Source: Paenarthrobacter nitroguajacolicus (GTDB lineage: Bacteria > Actinomycetota > Actinomycetes > Actinomycetales > Micrococcaceae). From it: 64,000 bases of DNA. The position numbers were made by a program, and so were the translations under genes. The stretch covers positions 287,231 through 351,230 of the forward strand of contig NZ_VNFK01000005.1 of the NCBI RefSeq assembly GCF_007786235.1, read 5' to 3'. Shown here one piece after another: positions 17,294 to 25,325 of the stretch. The first letter of the stretch is position 1. Each line of letters opens with the position of its first letter. Under the pieces are notes generated by a model. It worked only from the letters and a program-made list of their open reading frames with translations, had not been told where the DNA came from and did not search any database.

Positions 17294-18067
17294 CTACCCC
17301 CTGAGACAGAAATAGGCCATCCCGAGTACGCCTCGGTAGCCCCCTTCATATGCAGCGCGCTGTTCCTCATATCGTCGGCGGACTTGCTCTGCGGCCGGAT
17401 GGACTGCATCATTTGCTTCTAGCCAACGGGTAAACCTGTCGCGATACCCGGCCTCGAAGACGTCCCACTCCTGAAGGCTTGCCTGGTCGTGGTCCACCAC
17501 CTCGAAACCAGCGGCGCGGATCTGCTCGAGTAACGCATCTTGTGTTAAGAACTCGTCATCACGTCCGGCCAGAGGGGTGGTGGCAGCCGGATGAGGTGTT
17601 GCTGACCAGATCGCTTCGCCGTAGACGAGTCGGCCGCCGGGAAGCACCAGAGCTCGAAGGGCGCGCAGGGCTGCGGCATAGTCAAGCGGCTGCGAGTCCT
17701 CTACCGGCGGCCCCCAGATCTGGCTCGCGCCGATGCAGATGACAGCGTCTGCGGGGCGAACCTGTGCTTCCAGCCCAGGCATCGAATCAAACGTCGCTCT
17801 GTCGAGCAGCCCACGAGTCAATGCTTGTTGCCTCGCTCGGTCGATGGACGCGGAAGCACTGTCTACTCCGCGTCCCCGTGCCTGCGGGGCTGACGTCAAA
17901 ACCCGAAGTAGTAGTTCACCCCATCTGCATCCCATGTCCAGAACCTCAGCCGGCGCCGGTTCGGACAGGAACGCCGCAAGGTGCGCAGCGCGTTCTTCGG
18001 AGAGTGGGGTAAGCCAGGTCAGGGACTCGTAGAGGGGCGGCAGTTCAATCGAAGTACTGTCGGTCAC
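17294..18067 (-). CDS. Class I SAM-dependent methyltransferase
   Basis: A 257-residue enzyme with the Rossmann-like SAM-binding motif VLDMGCRWGELLLRVL (residues about 42-57), an acidic ribose-binding residue in GRGVDSASAS, and ADAVICIGASQIWG as motif II. The C-terminal half contains RLVYGEAIW and aromatic residues that may shape the substrate pocket. GTG start at 18067. The substrate is unknown; the fold is used for small molecules, proteins or nucleic acids. Confidence 0.82.
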   Translation of the reverse strand: MTDSTSIELPPLYESLTWLTPLSEERAAHLAAFLSEPAPAEVLDMGCRWGELLLRVLTSAPQARGRGVDSASASIDRARQQALTRGLLDRATFDSMPGLEAQVRPADAVICIGASQIWGPPVEDSQPLDYAAALRALRALVLPGGRLVYGEAIWSATPHPAATTPLAGRDDEFLTQDALLEQIRAAGFEVVDHDQASLQEWDVFEAGYRDRFTRWLEANDAVHPAAEQVRRRYEEQRAAYEGGYRGVLGMAYFCLRG

Positions 18068-18144
18068 TCAACGATGCTCTCACGGGCGTCGCTGTGGCGC
18101 CTAGCCACCAAGAACGCCGCCACGAGGATTCGGCTACTGCCCCA

Positions 18145-18528
18145 CTAGTGAAGGAGAACGTAGAAAATGATCGCCAGCGCGGGAAAGAGCGCCTGGCCGA
18201 TGGCGCTGACCAGAAGGCGTTTCTCTGTGACCCAAAGCCAGAAACCAAGGAAGACGTGGCACGCGCAGCAGAAGATAATTATCGCCGACCCGCTGGCGGG
18301 AGTGCTTGAGAAGTTCACCAGCCACAGGCCCACTGCGATGCCCAGGCCGAAGGTGATGTTGTAGGCGCCAACATTCATCGCCCACATCCGCACTGCGCGC
18401 ACGTCTTCAGGTCGAATCAGGAAGATCCGGTAAAACCGTTGATCGCCATGGAAGAAGATCTCCAGGACGCCAACGCTTATCAACGCCAGGCCGGTGGATC
18501 CGGCGAGTATCTGACTCAGCACATTCAT
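18145..18528 (-). CDS. DUF1304-like four-helix membrane protein
   Basis: A 127-residue membrane protein with four transmembrane helices, a conserved RIFLIRPEDVRAVRMWAMNVGAYN region and a short C-terminus. The pattern matches the DUF1304 family of small bacterial membrane proteins of unknown role. The ATG follows CTAGGAGCACGGC, a good ribosome binding site. Confidence 0.75.
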   Translation of the reverse strand: MNVLSQILAGSTGLALISVGVLEIFFHGDQRFYRIFLIRPEDVRAVRMWAMNVGAYNITFGLGIAVGLWLVNFSSTPASGSAIIIFCCACHVFLGFWLWVTEKRLLVSAIGQALFPALAIIFYVLLH

Positions 18529-18626
18529 GCCGTGCTCCTAGGCCAATCCTGCCATCACAGCTTGCTTTCGTGCAGGTTACGCTTCGGGCGCGGAGGCGAT
18601 CAAGGGGATACTGCAATTCCAGCCCA

Positions 18627-19520
18627 CTACCCGTGCCCACCCGCTTCCAACCCCGCCCCGACAGCGGCCACAAACGCGTCCGTCTCCGCTGACCGTCGGC
18701 TCTTCAACCACAGCGCCGAGGTCCGCCACGCCAACGGATCACCAACCAGCGGTCGCCACACAATTCCCGAAGGCAGGGGCGTCCACGGCTCTTCGTTGAA
18801 GTGCACTCCGCGGCCGGCCATGATCAGCCCGTGCGTGAAGTGCTGGTTCCGCGCGTGCACAATCGCCGCAGGCAAGTACCCGGCATCCCGACACGTATGC
18901 AGGAACGAGTCATACAAGGTGGGCGCCATGTGCCGCGGGAAGATGATCAACGGGCTCCCGGCCAGGTCGCCCAGCCGCACGGAATCCATTGAAGCCAACG
19001 GATGTGAAGCGTTCAGCACCACCCCGAGCGCCCGCGAGTACAGAGCTCCGGACTCGAAACCCACGCTGCTCAACGGGTGACGGACCACCGCAACGTCCAG
19101 TTCGCCGTCGCGCAGTCGTTCAACCTGCTCAACTGTGGTGAGCTCGTGCAGGTTCAGCAGAACGTCGGGCGCAGACGCAGCAAAGAATGACACCATCGTG
19201 GACAATGCCACCGGGTTCGTGTCCGGCGGCACGGCCACCTGCAGGATGCCCGAAGCGCCTGGCCGGATCCGCCGCATCGATTCCTGCGCCATGGCTACGT
19301 GATCCAGCACCCCGCGCGCGTGCTCCAGCAGCAAAGCCCCTGCTTCGGACAGCTCCACTCCGGTGCGTCGGCGGTGGAACAGCTGTACTCCGAGCTCTTT
19401 CTCCAGGTCCTTGATCCGTTGCGACAGCGGCGGCTGGGCCATGTGCAAACGCTGAGCGGCACGTCCGAAATGCAGCTCTTCGGAGAGCACCACAAAGTAC
19501 TTCAGATGGTGGAGGTCCAT
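18627..19520 (-). CDS. LysR-family transcriptional regulator
   Basis: A 297-residue regulator beginning MDLHHLKYFVVLSEELHFGR. The winged helix-turn-helix spans residues 1-60 (AAQRLHMAQPPLSQRIKDLE), followed by a two-lobed effector-binding domain. I place the start at 19520 rather than at an upstream codon because the family begins with this sequence and a TATGGT -10 lies exactly 6 nt upstream (19527-19532, minus strand). It is divergent from the enoyl-CoA hydratase/ligase/transporter operon, which it probably activates in response to a substrate or CoA intermediate. Confidence 0.93.
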   Translation of the reverse strand: MDLHHLKYFVVLSEELHFGRAAQRLHMAQPPLSQRIKDLEKELGVQLFHRRRTGVELSEAGALLLEHARGVLDHVAMAQESMRRIRPGASGILQVAVPPDTNPVALSTMVSFFAASAPDVLLNLHELTTVEQVERLRDGELDVAVVRHPLSSVGFESGALYSRALGVVLNASHPLASMDSVRLGDLAGSPLIIFPRHMAPTLYDSFLHTCRDAGYLPAAIVHARNQHFTHGLIMAGRGVHFNEEPWTPLPSGIVWRPLVGDPLAWRTSALWLKSRRSAETDAFVAAVGAGLEAGGHG

Positions 19521-19529
19521 CGACGCACC

Positions 19530-19544
19530 ATACCAGTTTGGTAT
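19530..19544. promoter_or_regulatory. LysR-type T-N11-A operator
   Basis: ATACCA-GTT-TGGTAT is a perfect inverted repeat containing the canonical T-N11-A spacing (T19531, A19543). It overlaps the putative -10 of the lysR-type gene (19527-19532), so binding would also repress that gene, and it lies about 95 bp upstream of the divergent operon's first start codon. Confidence 0.75.
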
Positions 19545-19636
19545 CAAGGCAAGTAGATATTGATGTTAGACGGGTCACATTCACCGATGGTCAGATGGGA
19601 ATCAAGAAGCCCCACCGAAGCAAAGGAAACTCCCCA

Positions 19637-20401
19637 ATGTCCCAGGACGTCCTCTTCGAACAGACCGGCCCCACCGCCATCATCACACTCAATCGCCCGG
19701 ACAAGCTCAACGCCTGGACCGAGGCCATGCGCAACGATCTCATCGGTTACTTGGAAAGCCTCAAAGGCAACGACGAAGTCCGCACCGTCATCCTTACCGG
19801 CAGCGGACGCGCTTTCTGCGCCGGGCAAGACCTGGCCGAGACCGCGTCCATGAACCCCGAGGATCACGAATCCGCCGAGGCGTGGATCGACGGCTTCGAC
19901 CGCCTCTACCGCGCCGTCCGCAACCTCGACCAGATCACCATCGCCGCGGTCAATGGCGTCGCCGCCGGATCCGGGTTCCAGTACTCTCTCCTCGCCGACC
20001 TCCGCGTCGGTGACTCGAAAGTCCGCATGGGTCAGCCGGAAGTCCTGTCCGGAATCCCCAGCATCACCGGAATCTGGGCCATGTGGAGCATCCTGGGCAA
20101 GTCCAAGACCTCCCAGTTCGTCCTCACCGGCGAGCTGGTGGACGCTGCCGAGGCTCAGCGCCTCGGCCTCCTCAACTACTTGGCGGACGACGGCGGCGTG
20201 CTGGCTTACGCCAAGGACCTCGCCGCCCGCTTGAGCCTGCTTCCTCCGGGCGCGGTCCGCTTGACCAAGAACCGCCTGCGCAGCCTGGAAGACGACGACC
20301 TCAGCGACGCCATGGCAGAAGCCAAGCGCGTACACCGCGAGGCCTACGGTACGGGCGAACCGCAGCGCGAAATGGCCCGCTTCCTCGCCGGCCGCCGCTG
20401 A
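19637..20401 (+). CDS. Enoyl-CoA hydratase/isomerase family protein
   Basis: A 254-residue crotonase-fold enzyme. Oxyanion-hole segments are GSGRAFCAGQDLAE (around residue 56) and VNGVAAGSGFQYSLLADLR; the MGQPEVLSGIP segment holds a candidate catalytic glutamate. ATG 19637 is preceded by AAAGGAA at 8 nt. It lies 31 bp upstream of an acyl-CoA ligase and shares its operon, suggesting ligation of an acid to CoA followed by hydration or isomerisation. The physiological acid is unknown; an aromatic or unsaturated acid is plausible given the transporter. Confidence 0.9.
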   Translation: MSQDVLFEQTGPTAIITLNRPDKLNAWTEAMRNDLIGYLESLKGNDEVRTVILTGSGRAFCAGQDLAETASMNPEDHESAEAWIDGFDRLYRAVRNLDQITIAAVNGVAAGSGFQYSLLADLRVGDSKVRMGQPEVLSGIPSITGIWAMWSILGKSKTSQFVLTGELVDAAEAQRLGLLNYLADDGGVLAYAKDLAARLSLLPPGAVRLTKNRLRSLEDDDLSDAMAEAKRVHREAYGTGEPQREMARFLAGRR

Positions 20402-20432
20402 GCCCCGAAGCAACAGAAGCAGGAGGCAAACC

Positions 20433-22028
20433 ATGACAACAACAGCCACCCAAGACCGCTACACCGAACTACGGAACAGCCACCGCTGGGAGGTTCCGGA
20501 GCTCTACAACATGGCCGTCGACGTCGCCGACCGGCACCCAAGGGACAAGCGCGCACTCATCCTGGAGTCCGCCGTCGAAGGTCAACGCGAGGTGAGCTGG
20601 GGCGAAATCCAGGACCGGTCGCGGCAGATCGCGGCCACCCTCCAAAAGGCCGGTGTCAAGAAGGGCGACCGCGTCGCAGTCCTGCTGCCGCAACGTTCCG
20701 ATACCCCGGCCGCCTACCTCGGCGTGCTGAGGACCGGCGCCATCCTGGTCACCATGTCCCTGCTCTGGGCTGCGGAGCCCATCCGGTTCCGTTTGGAGGA
20801 CAGCGGGGCGTCGGTGATCATTGCCGAGGAGTCAGCGAAGCACCTGTTTACGGACTACGAGGGTACGTTCATCGACATCGACAGCCCGGCCATCAAGGAG
20901 GCCCCCACCGCGTTCCGGGACGTCGAAACCACAGCCGACGACCCCGCCCTCATCTTCTACACCTCGGGCACCACCGGCCGCGCGAAGGGAATCGTGCATG
21001 CGCATCGGACCCTGCTGGGCCACAACGAGTTCGAGTACTGCCACCAGATCGGCGACGGCGACGTGTTCTATGGTGCGGGTGACTGGGCGTGGTCGCTCGC
21101 CAAGCTCATGGGCCCGCTCCGGCTTGGCGCCACGCATCTGGTCTTTCGGCCTAATGGCGGCTTCGACCCCGCTGCCCTCCTGGACAGCATGAGCCGCCAC
21201 CGCGTCACCAGCGCCCTCGTCAATCCGACGTTCCTGCGCAAGATGCGCGAAGACGTGCCCGACGCCAGTACTCGCTTCCCGCTGTCCCTGCGGACGGTTT
21301 GCTCGTCCAATGAGCCGCTGACGCCGGACCTTATCGCTTGGTTCCAGGCGCAGTATGGGGTGACGCTGCTGGACTACTACGGTTCCACCGAGTCCTACCC
21401 CCTTCTGGGTAACTACCCGGATGTGCCGGTCAAGCCCGGTTCGATGGGCAAGCCGCTTCCCGGTTGGGACGTCCGGTTGCTGGACGAAAACGAGCAGGAA
21501 GTAGCCACGGGCGAGACCGGCGAGGTCTGTCTCCGGGCGCGCTCCAACCCGCAGTTTCCCTTGGGATACTGGAACATGCCGGAGGCGTCGGCCAGCGCGT
21601 TCGGAGGGGGTTGGTACCACACGAAGGACCAGGCCTACACGGACGATGACGGCTATTTCTGGTTCCTGGGGAGGATCGATGACGTCATCAAAACGTCGGG
21701 TTACCGTGTGGGCCCCTATGAGCTGGAGGCAGTCATCCGTGAACTCGATCCCGTGCGGGACGTGTCGGTGACCGGCGTGCCCGACGACCTTCGCGGCCAG
21801 TCCATCAAGGCCTGGATCGAACTGATGCCCGGTCACGCTGGGGGAGCGGACCTGAGCGAAACCATCGTGGCGCATGTGAAGGAGAACTTCTCCCGCTTCG
21901 CGTACCCACGATTCATTGAATACGTCTCCGCGCTGCCCAAGTCGGCCACCGGAAAAGTCCAGCGGGCCCAGCTCCGCGAACTCCCCCACGTTGTAGCCTC
22001 TCCCCGCCCCGAAGGACAACAATCATGA
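20433..22028 (+). CDS. Acyl-CoA synthetase / AMP-dependent ligase
   Basis: A 531-residue adenylate-forming ligase. Core motifs are all present: A3 YTSGTTGRAKG (176-186), A5 YYGSTESY, A7/A8 YFWFLGRIDDVIKTSGYRVGP, and A10 LPKSATGKVQR with the catalytic lysine. The length and the ELEAVIRELDPV region fit medium-chain or benzoate-like acyl-CoA synthetases. It activates a carboxylic acid to its CoA thioester in the cytoplasm. Its stop overlaps the transporter start (ATGA), so uptake and activation are co-expressed. Confidence 0.92.
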   Translation: MTTTATQDRYTELRNSHRWEVPELYNMAVDVADRHPRDKRALILESAVEGQREVSWGEIQDRSRQIAATLQKAGVKKGDRVAVLLPQRSDTPAAYLGVLRTGAILVTMSLLWAAEPIRFRLEDSGASVIIAEESAKHLFTDYEGTFIDIDSPAIKEAPTAFRDVETTADDPALIFYTSGTTGRAKGIVHAHRTLLGHNEFEYCHQIGDGDVFYGAGDWAWSLAKLMGPLRLGATHLVFRPNGGFDPAALLDSMSRHRVTSALVNPTFLRKMREDVPDASTRFPLSLRTVCSSNEPLTPDLIAWFQAQYGVTLLDYYGSTESYPLLGNYPDVPVKPGSMGKPLPGWDVRLLDENEQEVATGETGEVCLRARSNPQFPLGYWNMPEASASAFGGGWYHTKDQAYTDDDGYFWFLGRIDDVIKTSGYRVGPYELEAVIRELDPVRDVSVTGVPDDLRGQSIKAWIELMPGHAGGADLSETIVAHVKENFSRFAYPRFIEYVSALPKSATGKVQRAQLRELPHVVASPRPEGQQS

Positions 22029-23347
22029 ATACGATGACCGAGAAAGCCGCTGAAACCGAGTCTTCCCCGCGCAGGAGCCTTAAGCGTGTTGCCGCGGCAG
22101 CCGCCGTCGGAAATTTCGTTGAATGGTTCGACTCCGCGGCCTATGCGGTCATGTCCGTCACCATCGCGAAGCTCTTCTTCCCGGATTACTCCACGACGGC
22201 GTCACTTCTGGCCGTGTGGGCGATCTTCGCTGGCGGCTTCATCGCCAGGCCGCTCGGGGCGGCTTTCTTTGGACGCTACGGTGACCGGATTGGCCGGAAC
22301 AAGATGCTTGGCCTGTGCGTGCTGATCATGAGCGCGGCGACGTTCTGCATCGGCATTCTGCCGACGTTCGCGGTGATCGGCATTTGGGCTCCGGTCCTGC
22401 TGTTCGTGTTCCGTGCGGTTCAGGGCTTCACCACCGGTGGCGAGTACACAGGGTCCTCGGCTTTCATTGTTGAGTACGCCCCGGAAGGCAAGCGGGCCAC
22501 CTACGCGAGCATCATCCCGGCCACCGTTGGCCTTGCCTCCGTTGCCGGTGCACTGCTGGGTGCGGCCATCACGGCCACCCTGAGTGCAGAGGATCTGCAG
22601 GCGTGGGGTTGGCGGATTCCGTTCCTGCTGGCAGCGCCCCTTGGTTTGATCGGTCTGTATATACGGTCCAAGGTTGACGACACTCCGGTGTTCCGTGGGC
22701 TGGAAAAGACCGGTGAAGTAGCCAAGCGGCCCTTGGGTGACGCCATCCGGATGTGCTCGCGGCAGATCTTCACGCTCTTCGGCTACAGCATCACCAACGC
22801 CATCGCGTACTACCTCATGAGCAGCTACATGATCGCTTACATGACCTCGAGCCTGGGCTACTCGTCGGCCGAATCAATGATCACCAGTGTGATCACCATG
22901 CTGGTGTACACGGCGGTCTGCCCGTTGGCCGCACGAGCCAGCGACCGCTACGGACGCAAGCGGATGCTGCTGGTGGCATGTGTTGGCTTCGTGGTGATGA
23001 CCATCCCGGCATTCTCCATCATGCCTCTGGGGCTCGGTTTCGCGATCCTTGGGACAAGTGTGCTGGGTGCCCTGGTGGCCGTGATCGGTACGTCCAACGT
23101 GCCGGCGCTTGTTGAGATGTTCCCTTCATCCGTCCGAGCCTCCGGCTCAGCAATTGGCTACACGCTGGCTTACGTACTGTTCGGTGGAACGGCTCCGTTC
23201 GTTGCTACTGGTTTGGTGGCTGGGTTCGGGACACCGCTGGCTCCCGCCTTCTACCTCATGGGCATGGCACTGGTGTCCGCAGTGGTGGTGGTCCTGTTCT
23301 TCCGCGAAACAAAGGACCTGTCGCTGTCGCGGACAACGGTTCTGTAG
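22025..23347 (+). CDS. MHS-family MFS metabolite:H+ symporter
   Basis: A 440-residue transporter with 12 predicted helices. It starts with the family hallmark GNFVEWFDSAAYAVMSVTIA and carries the loop 2-3 motif GRYGDRIGRNKM and the loop 8-9 motif RASDRYGRKRM, as in the ShiA/ProP/KgtP group that imports organic acids. ATGA overlap with the ligase gene places it last in the operon, and a terminator follows. It probably imports the acid that the ligase activates. Confidence 0.92.
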   Translation: MNTMTEKAAETESSPRRSLKRVAAAAAVGNFVEWFDSAAYAVMSVTIAKLFFPDYSTTASLLAVWAIFAGGFIARPLGAAFFGRYGDRIGRNKMLGLCVLIMSAATFCIGILPTFAVIGIWAPVLLFVFRAVQGFTTGGEYTGSSAFIVEYAPEGKRATYASIIPATVGLASVAGALLGAAITATLSAEDLQAWGWRIPFLLAAPLGLIGLYIRSKVDDTPVFRGLEKTGEVAKRPLGDAIRMCSRQIFTLFGYSITNAIAYYLMSSYMIAYMTSSLGYSSAESMITSVITMLVYTAVCPLAARASDRYGRKRMLLVACVGFVVMTIPAFSIMPLGLGFAILGTSVLGALVAVIGTSNVPALVEMFPSSVRASGSAIGYTLAYVLFGGTAPFVATGLVAGFGTPLAPAFYLMGMALVSAVVVVLFFRETKDLSLSRTTVL

Positions 23348-23362
23348 GCTTCGTACCCGGTG

Positions 23363-23397
23363 CCCCGGCTCCTCAGCTTCACGCTGAGCGGCCGGGG
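23363..23397. terminator. Terminator after the MHS transporter gene
   Basis: CCCCGGC (23363-23369) pairs with GCCGGGG (23391-23397), with an inner CTCAGC/GCTGAG stem. It begins 16 bp after the transporter stop and overlaps the 3' end of the convergent small gene, so it may act in both directions. Confidence 0.75.
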
Positions 23398-23555
23398 CTT
23401 TCGCGCTTCTGTCGCTGACGGAGGTAGACCACCCCGGTCGCCGCCATCGCAATGGCGGTCGCCAAGAACATGAACCCAACCAGCGGGTTGGTGAAGAATG
23501 CTGGGATGGCCGCAACCAATGCCATTGCCGCGCCTGTGAACGTTAGTGTCTTCAT
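23379..23555 (-). CDS. Small membrane protein, 58 residues
   Basis: Encodes a short product with two hydrophobic segments (TFTGAAMALVAAIPAFF and LVGFMFLATAIAMAATGVVYL) and a basic tail (RQRQKRESPG). ATG 23555 is preceded by GGAGAGG. The periodic repeat array at 23614-23708 lies just upstream, where its promoter should be. Function unknown. Confidence 0.6.
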   Translation of the reverse strand: MKTLTFTGAAMALVAAIPAFFTNPLVGFMFLATAIAMAATGVVYLRQRQKRESPGRSA

Positions 23556-23613
23556 CCCGCACCTCTCCGTGATTCGGTTGACTCTACGAAGATGCTGGCA
23601 CCGAAAGACGGCT

Positions 23614-23708
23614 CTAGGTGGCCTGACCATGAAAACTAGGTGCTGTTTAGGGGTGCCTAGGTGGTTGAACAGCCACAATTAGGTGGTCTTCGCGTTGGCC
23701 TAGGTGTT
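23614..23708 (+). repeat. Array A: five CTAGGTG-type units at 21-22 bp spacing
   Basis: Units begin at 23614, 23636, 23657, 23679 and 23700 (intervals 22, 21, 22, 21): CTAGGTGGC, CTAGGTGCT, CTAGGTGGT, TTAGGTGGT, CTAGGTGTT. The sequence between units is not conserved. The spacing equals two turns of B-DNA, so all units face the same side of the helix. The last three units overlap the 3' end of the membrane protein gene at 23647-24099. Related arrays occur at 24182-24255 and 50334-50430. Confidence 0.8.
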
Positions 23709-24099
23709 CAGCCGCTTCTGAGGTGTCTGGGCTGTCTTGGGCAATGCCATGGAAGTGACCGTAGCGGCGCAGGCAGAAGTACATGCCAACAAAGGTGGCT
23801 ACGGCCAGGAAAGGGCCCGCCCAGACAGCGACCGGAGACCCATGCAGCAGTGTCGCGACCACCGCGAAGGCAGTGGCCGCAATGACGATCATCGGTCTTT
23901 CCGGGACGAGTTGGTATTGGACTTTGCTGCCGATCTGGCCGTACACGAACCCCACGACCAGCGGAAAGACAATGAAAACGCCGCCCACAATCAAAAGCCA
24001 CGGCATGGCTGTCATCGTAGCTATGCCAATGGTCAGCCCGTAACACCCGGCCAGGATCAACCAGTAACTGTTGGCGTTTTTCCGAGAAATTCTCTTCAT
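23647..24099 (-). CDS. Polytopic membrane protein between inverted repeat arrays
   Basis: A 150-residue protein starting MKRISRKNANSYWLIL, with four predicted transmembrane helices (for example LILAGCYGLTIGIATMTAMP and MIVIAATAFAVVATLLHG) and a hydrophilic, acidic C-terminal tail. A GGGGA sequence precedes ATG 24099; an in-frame TTG at 24114 is an alternative. The gene is bracketed by two periodic repeat arrays in opposite orientation. Family not recognised. Confidence 0.6.
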   Translation of the reverse strand: MKRISRKNANSYWLILAGCYGLTIGIATMTAMPWLLIVGGVFIVFPLVVGFVYGQIGSKVQYQLVPERPMIVIAATAFAVVATLLHGSPVAVWAGPFLAVATFVGMYFCLRRYGHFHGIAQDSPDTSEAAEHLGQREDHLIVAVQPPRHP

Positions 24100-24181
24100 A
24101 CCAGACGTCCCCAATCGTCGAGTGACCCAGCATAACCGCTCTCACGCTAAGCCCGAAGTCACGCCGGTAATGGTGTGCCGC

Positions 24182-24255
24182 ACCACCTAGACAAACTCAA
24201 AACACCACCTAGATGGACTCGAAGTACCCCTATTTTCGGTTCATTCACCACCTAG
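24182..24255 (-). repeat. Array B: four CTAGGTGGT-type units (minus strand) at 21-22 bp spacing
   Basis: Read on the plus strand the units are ACCACCTAG with the T at 24188, 24210, 24231 (degenerate, ACCCCTAT) and 24253: intervals 22, 21 and 22. The three good units are followed on the minus strand by GTG. The array is opposite in orientation to array A and lies 83-156 bp upstream of the membrane protein gene and about 140 bp upstream of the divergent methyltransferase gene. Confidence 0.8.
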
Positions 24256-24290
24256 TTTCGCTTTTTTAGGCTGTGGCATCTCAGACGGAC

Positions 24291-24367
24291 ACTAATGTCG
24301 TCGTTGCCGGTGCACGCGGGTGGTGCACATGTTCCGCCCCCGTCCGCGTGCACCGGTGACTATTAGT
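24291..24367. promoter_or_regulatory. Large hairpin in the leader of the methyltransferase gene
   Basis: CCGGTGCACGCGG (24307-24319) and CCGCGTGCACCGG (24344-24356) form a perfect 13-bp stem around a 24-nt loop, and an outer pair ACTAAT (24291-24296)/ATTAGT (24362-24367) can extend it. The loop holds a third GTGCAC. It ends 25 bp before the ATG at 24392. It could be an attenuator, a terminator or a protein site; there is no T-run. Confidence 0.55.
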
Positions 24368-24391
24368 CGAACTCCCGGAGAGTAAGGGTTG

Positions 24392-25132
24392 ATGATCATC
24401 GCACCGGACCAAACCGTTGACGCGATCCTGCGGCTACTCGGGCCCCTCGATCCACCAGAGGAACTGCACAAGGTCCCAGGACCCTACCTCTACGATCAGG
24501 TGACCGCCAAGGACAGGACGGAAATTCCCGAGTTACTTGCTGAGGCCCGCAAGACCGAGGGGCCAATCCTGGTGCTGGCAGCGGGGTCCGGCCGGATCAC
24601 AGGTCCGCTGCTCGCACTGGATCGTCCGCTGACCGCCGTCGAGTCTTCACTGGATGAACTCACCCGCTTTGACGTGGAGAAGAGGTTCGGTTGCGTCGTT
24701 CTTGGCGCCAGTTCAATTACCCTCCTGGATCCATCCGATAGGCGTGGGCTCTTCCGAAAGGTGCGCGAATGCCTGACGCCGGACGGCCGCTTCCTGATGA
24801 CCGTTGCGAACGCGGACTCTCACCTAGCATCTGAGAACAACGACGGCGGAACGTTCGTTTCGGCTCTGGGCGACGATTCGTGCCTCATCACCAAGGAGAG
24901 CCGCGACACCGTCAACGGTGCCCGGCACGTGACCATGATCCATGTCAGCTTCAATGAGGGTGGCACGTACCGCTCGTCCGAGTACGCACATGACGTGGCC
25001 TTTGTCAGCCGCGGCCTCCTCGAGGAGGAGACCTCCGCGGAAGGTCTCAACATAATCGAACGCCGGCCGGTCCATATCGCGACGCCAACCCCTGGCCTGA
25101 ATGACGTGGAACTATGGGTGTGTGGGAAGTGA
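24392..25132 (+). CDS. Class I SAM-dependent methyltransferase (daptide-type-like)
   Basis: A 246-residue enzyme with the SAM-binding motif ILVLAAGSGRITGPLLAL (about residues 58-75), acidic motif AVESSLDELTRF and post-motif region RRGLFRKVRECLTPDGRFLMT. The N-terminal GPYLYDQVTAKDRTEIPEL recalls methyltransferases annotated with daptide RiPP clusters, but no precursor, oxidoreductase or aminotransferase gene is nearby, so I regard it as an orphan of uncertain substrate. ATG 24392 is chosen over the adjacent TTG; CGGAGAG lies upstream. Confidence 0.75.
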   Translation: MIIAPDQTVDAILRLLGPLDPPEELHKVPGPYLYDQVTAKDRTEIPELLAEARKTEGPILVLAAGSGRITGPLLALDRPLTAVESSLDELTRFDVEKRFGCVVLGASSITLLDPSDRRGLFRKVRECLTPDGRFLMTVANADSHLASENNDGGTFVSALGDDSCLITKESRDTVNGARHVTMIHVSFNEGGTYRSSEYAHDVAFVSRGLLEEETSAEGLNIIERRPVHIATPTPGLNDVELWVCGK

Positions 25133-25139
25133 TCTCATC

Positions 25140-25325
25140 GTGAATCGTTCACCGTTGGTCTGGCTTCTGTTTGCCCTCACCATGGCCTTCTACGCTGCAT
25201 ACATCTTCCTCTCAAGTGCTGACGAATCTGTTTGGTCCCTCATTTCCGGAATCATCATCGCGGCAGCTTCGTTGGTGATGTTGTGGAGATTCAGTCGGGA
25301 GCTCAGGAACAACAGCCAACCTTGA
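25140..25325 (+). CDS. Small membrane protein, 61 residues
   Basis: Two hydrophobic helices (LVWLLFALTMAFYAAYIFL and LISGIIIAAASLVML) followed by a basic C-terminus RFSRELRNN. GTG 25140 lies 8 bp after the methyltransferase stop, with GGGAAG upstream. Its stop overlaps the possible TTG start of the Nudix gene (TTGA). Function unknown; probably in the methyltransferase operon. Confidence 0.55.
   Translation: MNRSPLVWLLFALTMAFYAAYIFLSSADESVWSLISGIIIAAASLVMLWRFSRELRNNSQP

Noticed and set aside
23614..23708. CRISPR-like array
   Set aside because: Repeat units are only 9 bp and vary, spacers are 12-13 bp, and no cas gene is present. A phased binding-site array fits better.
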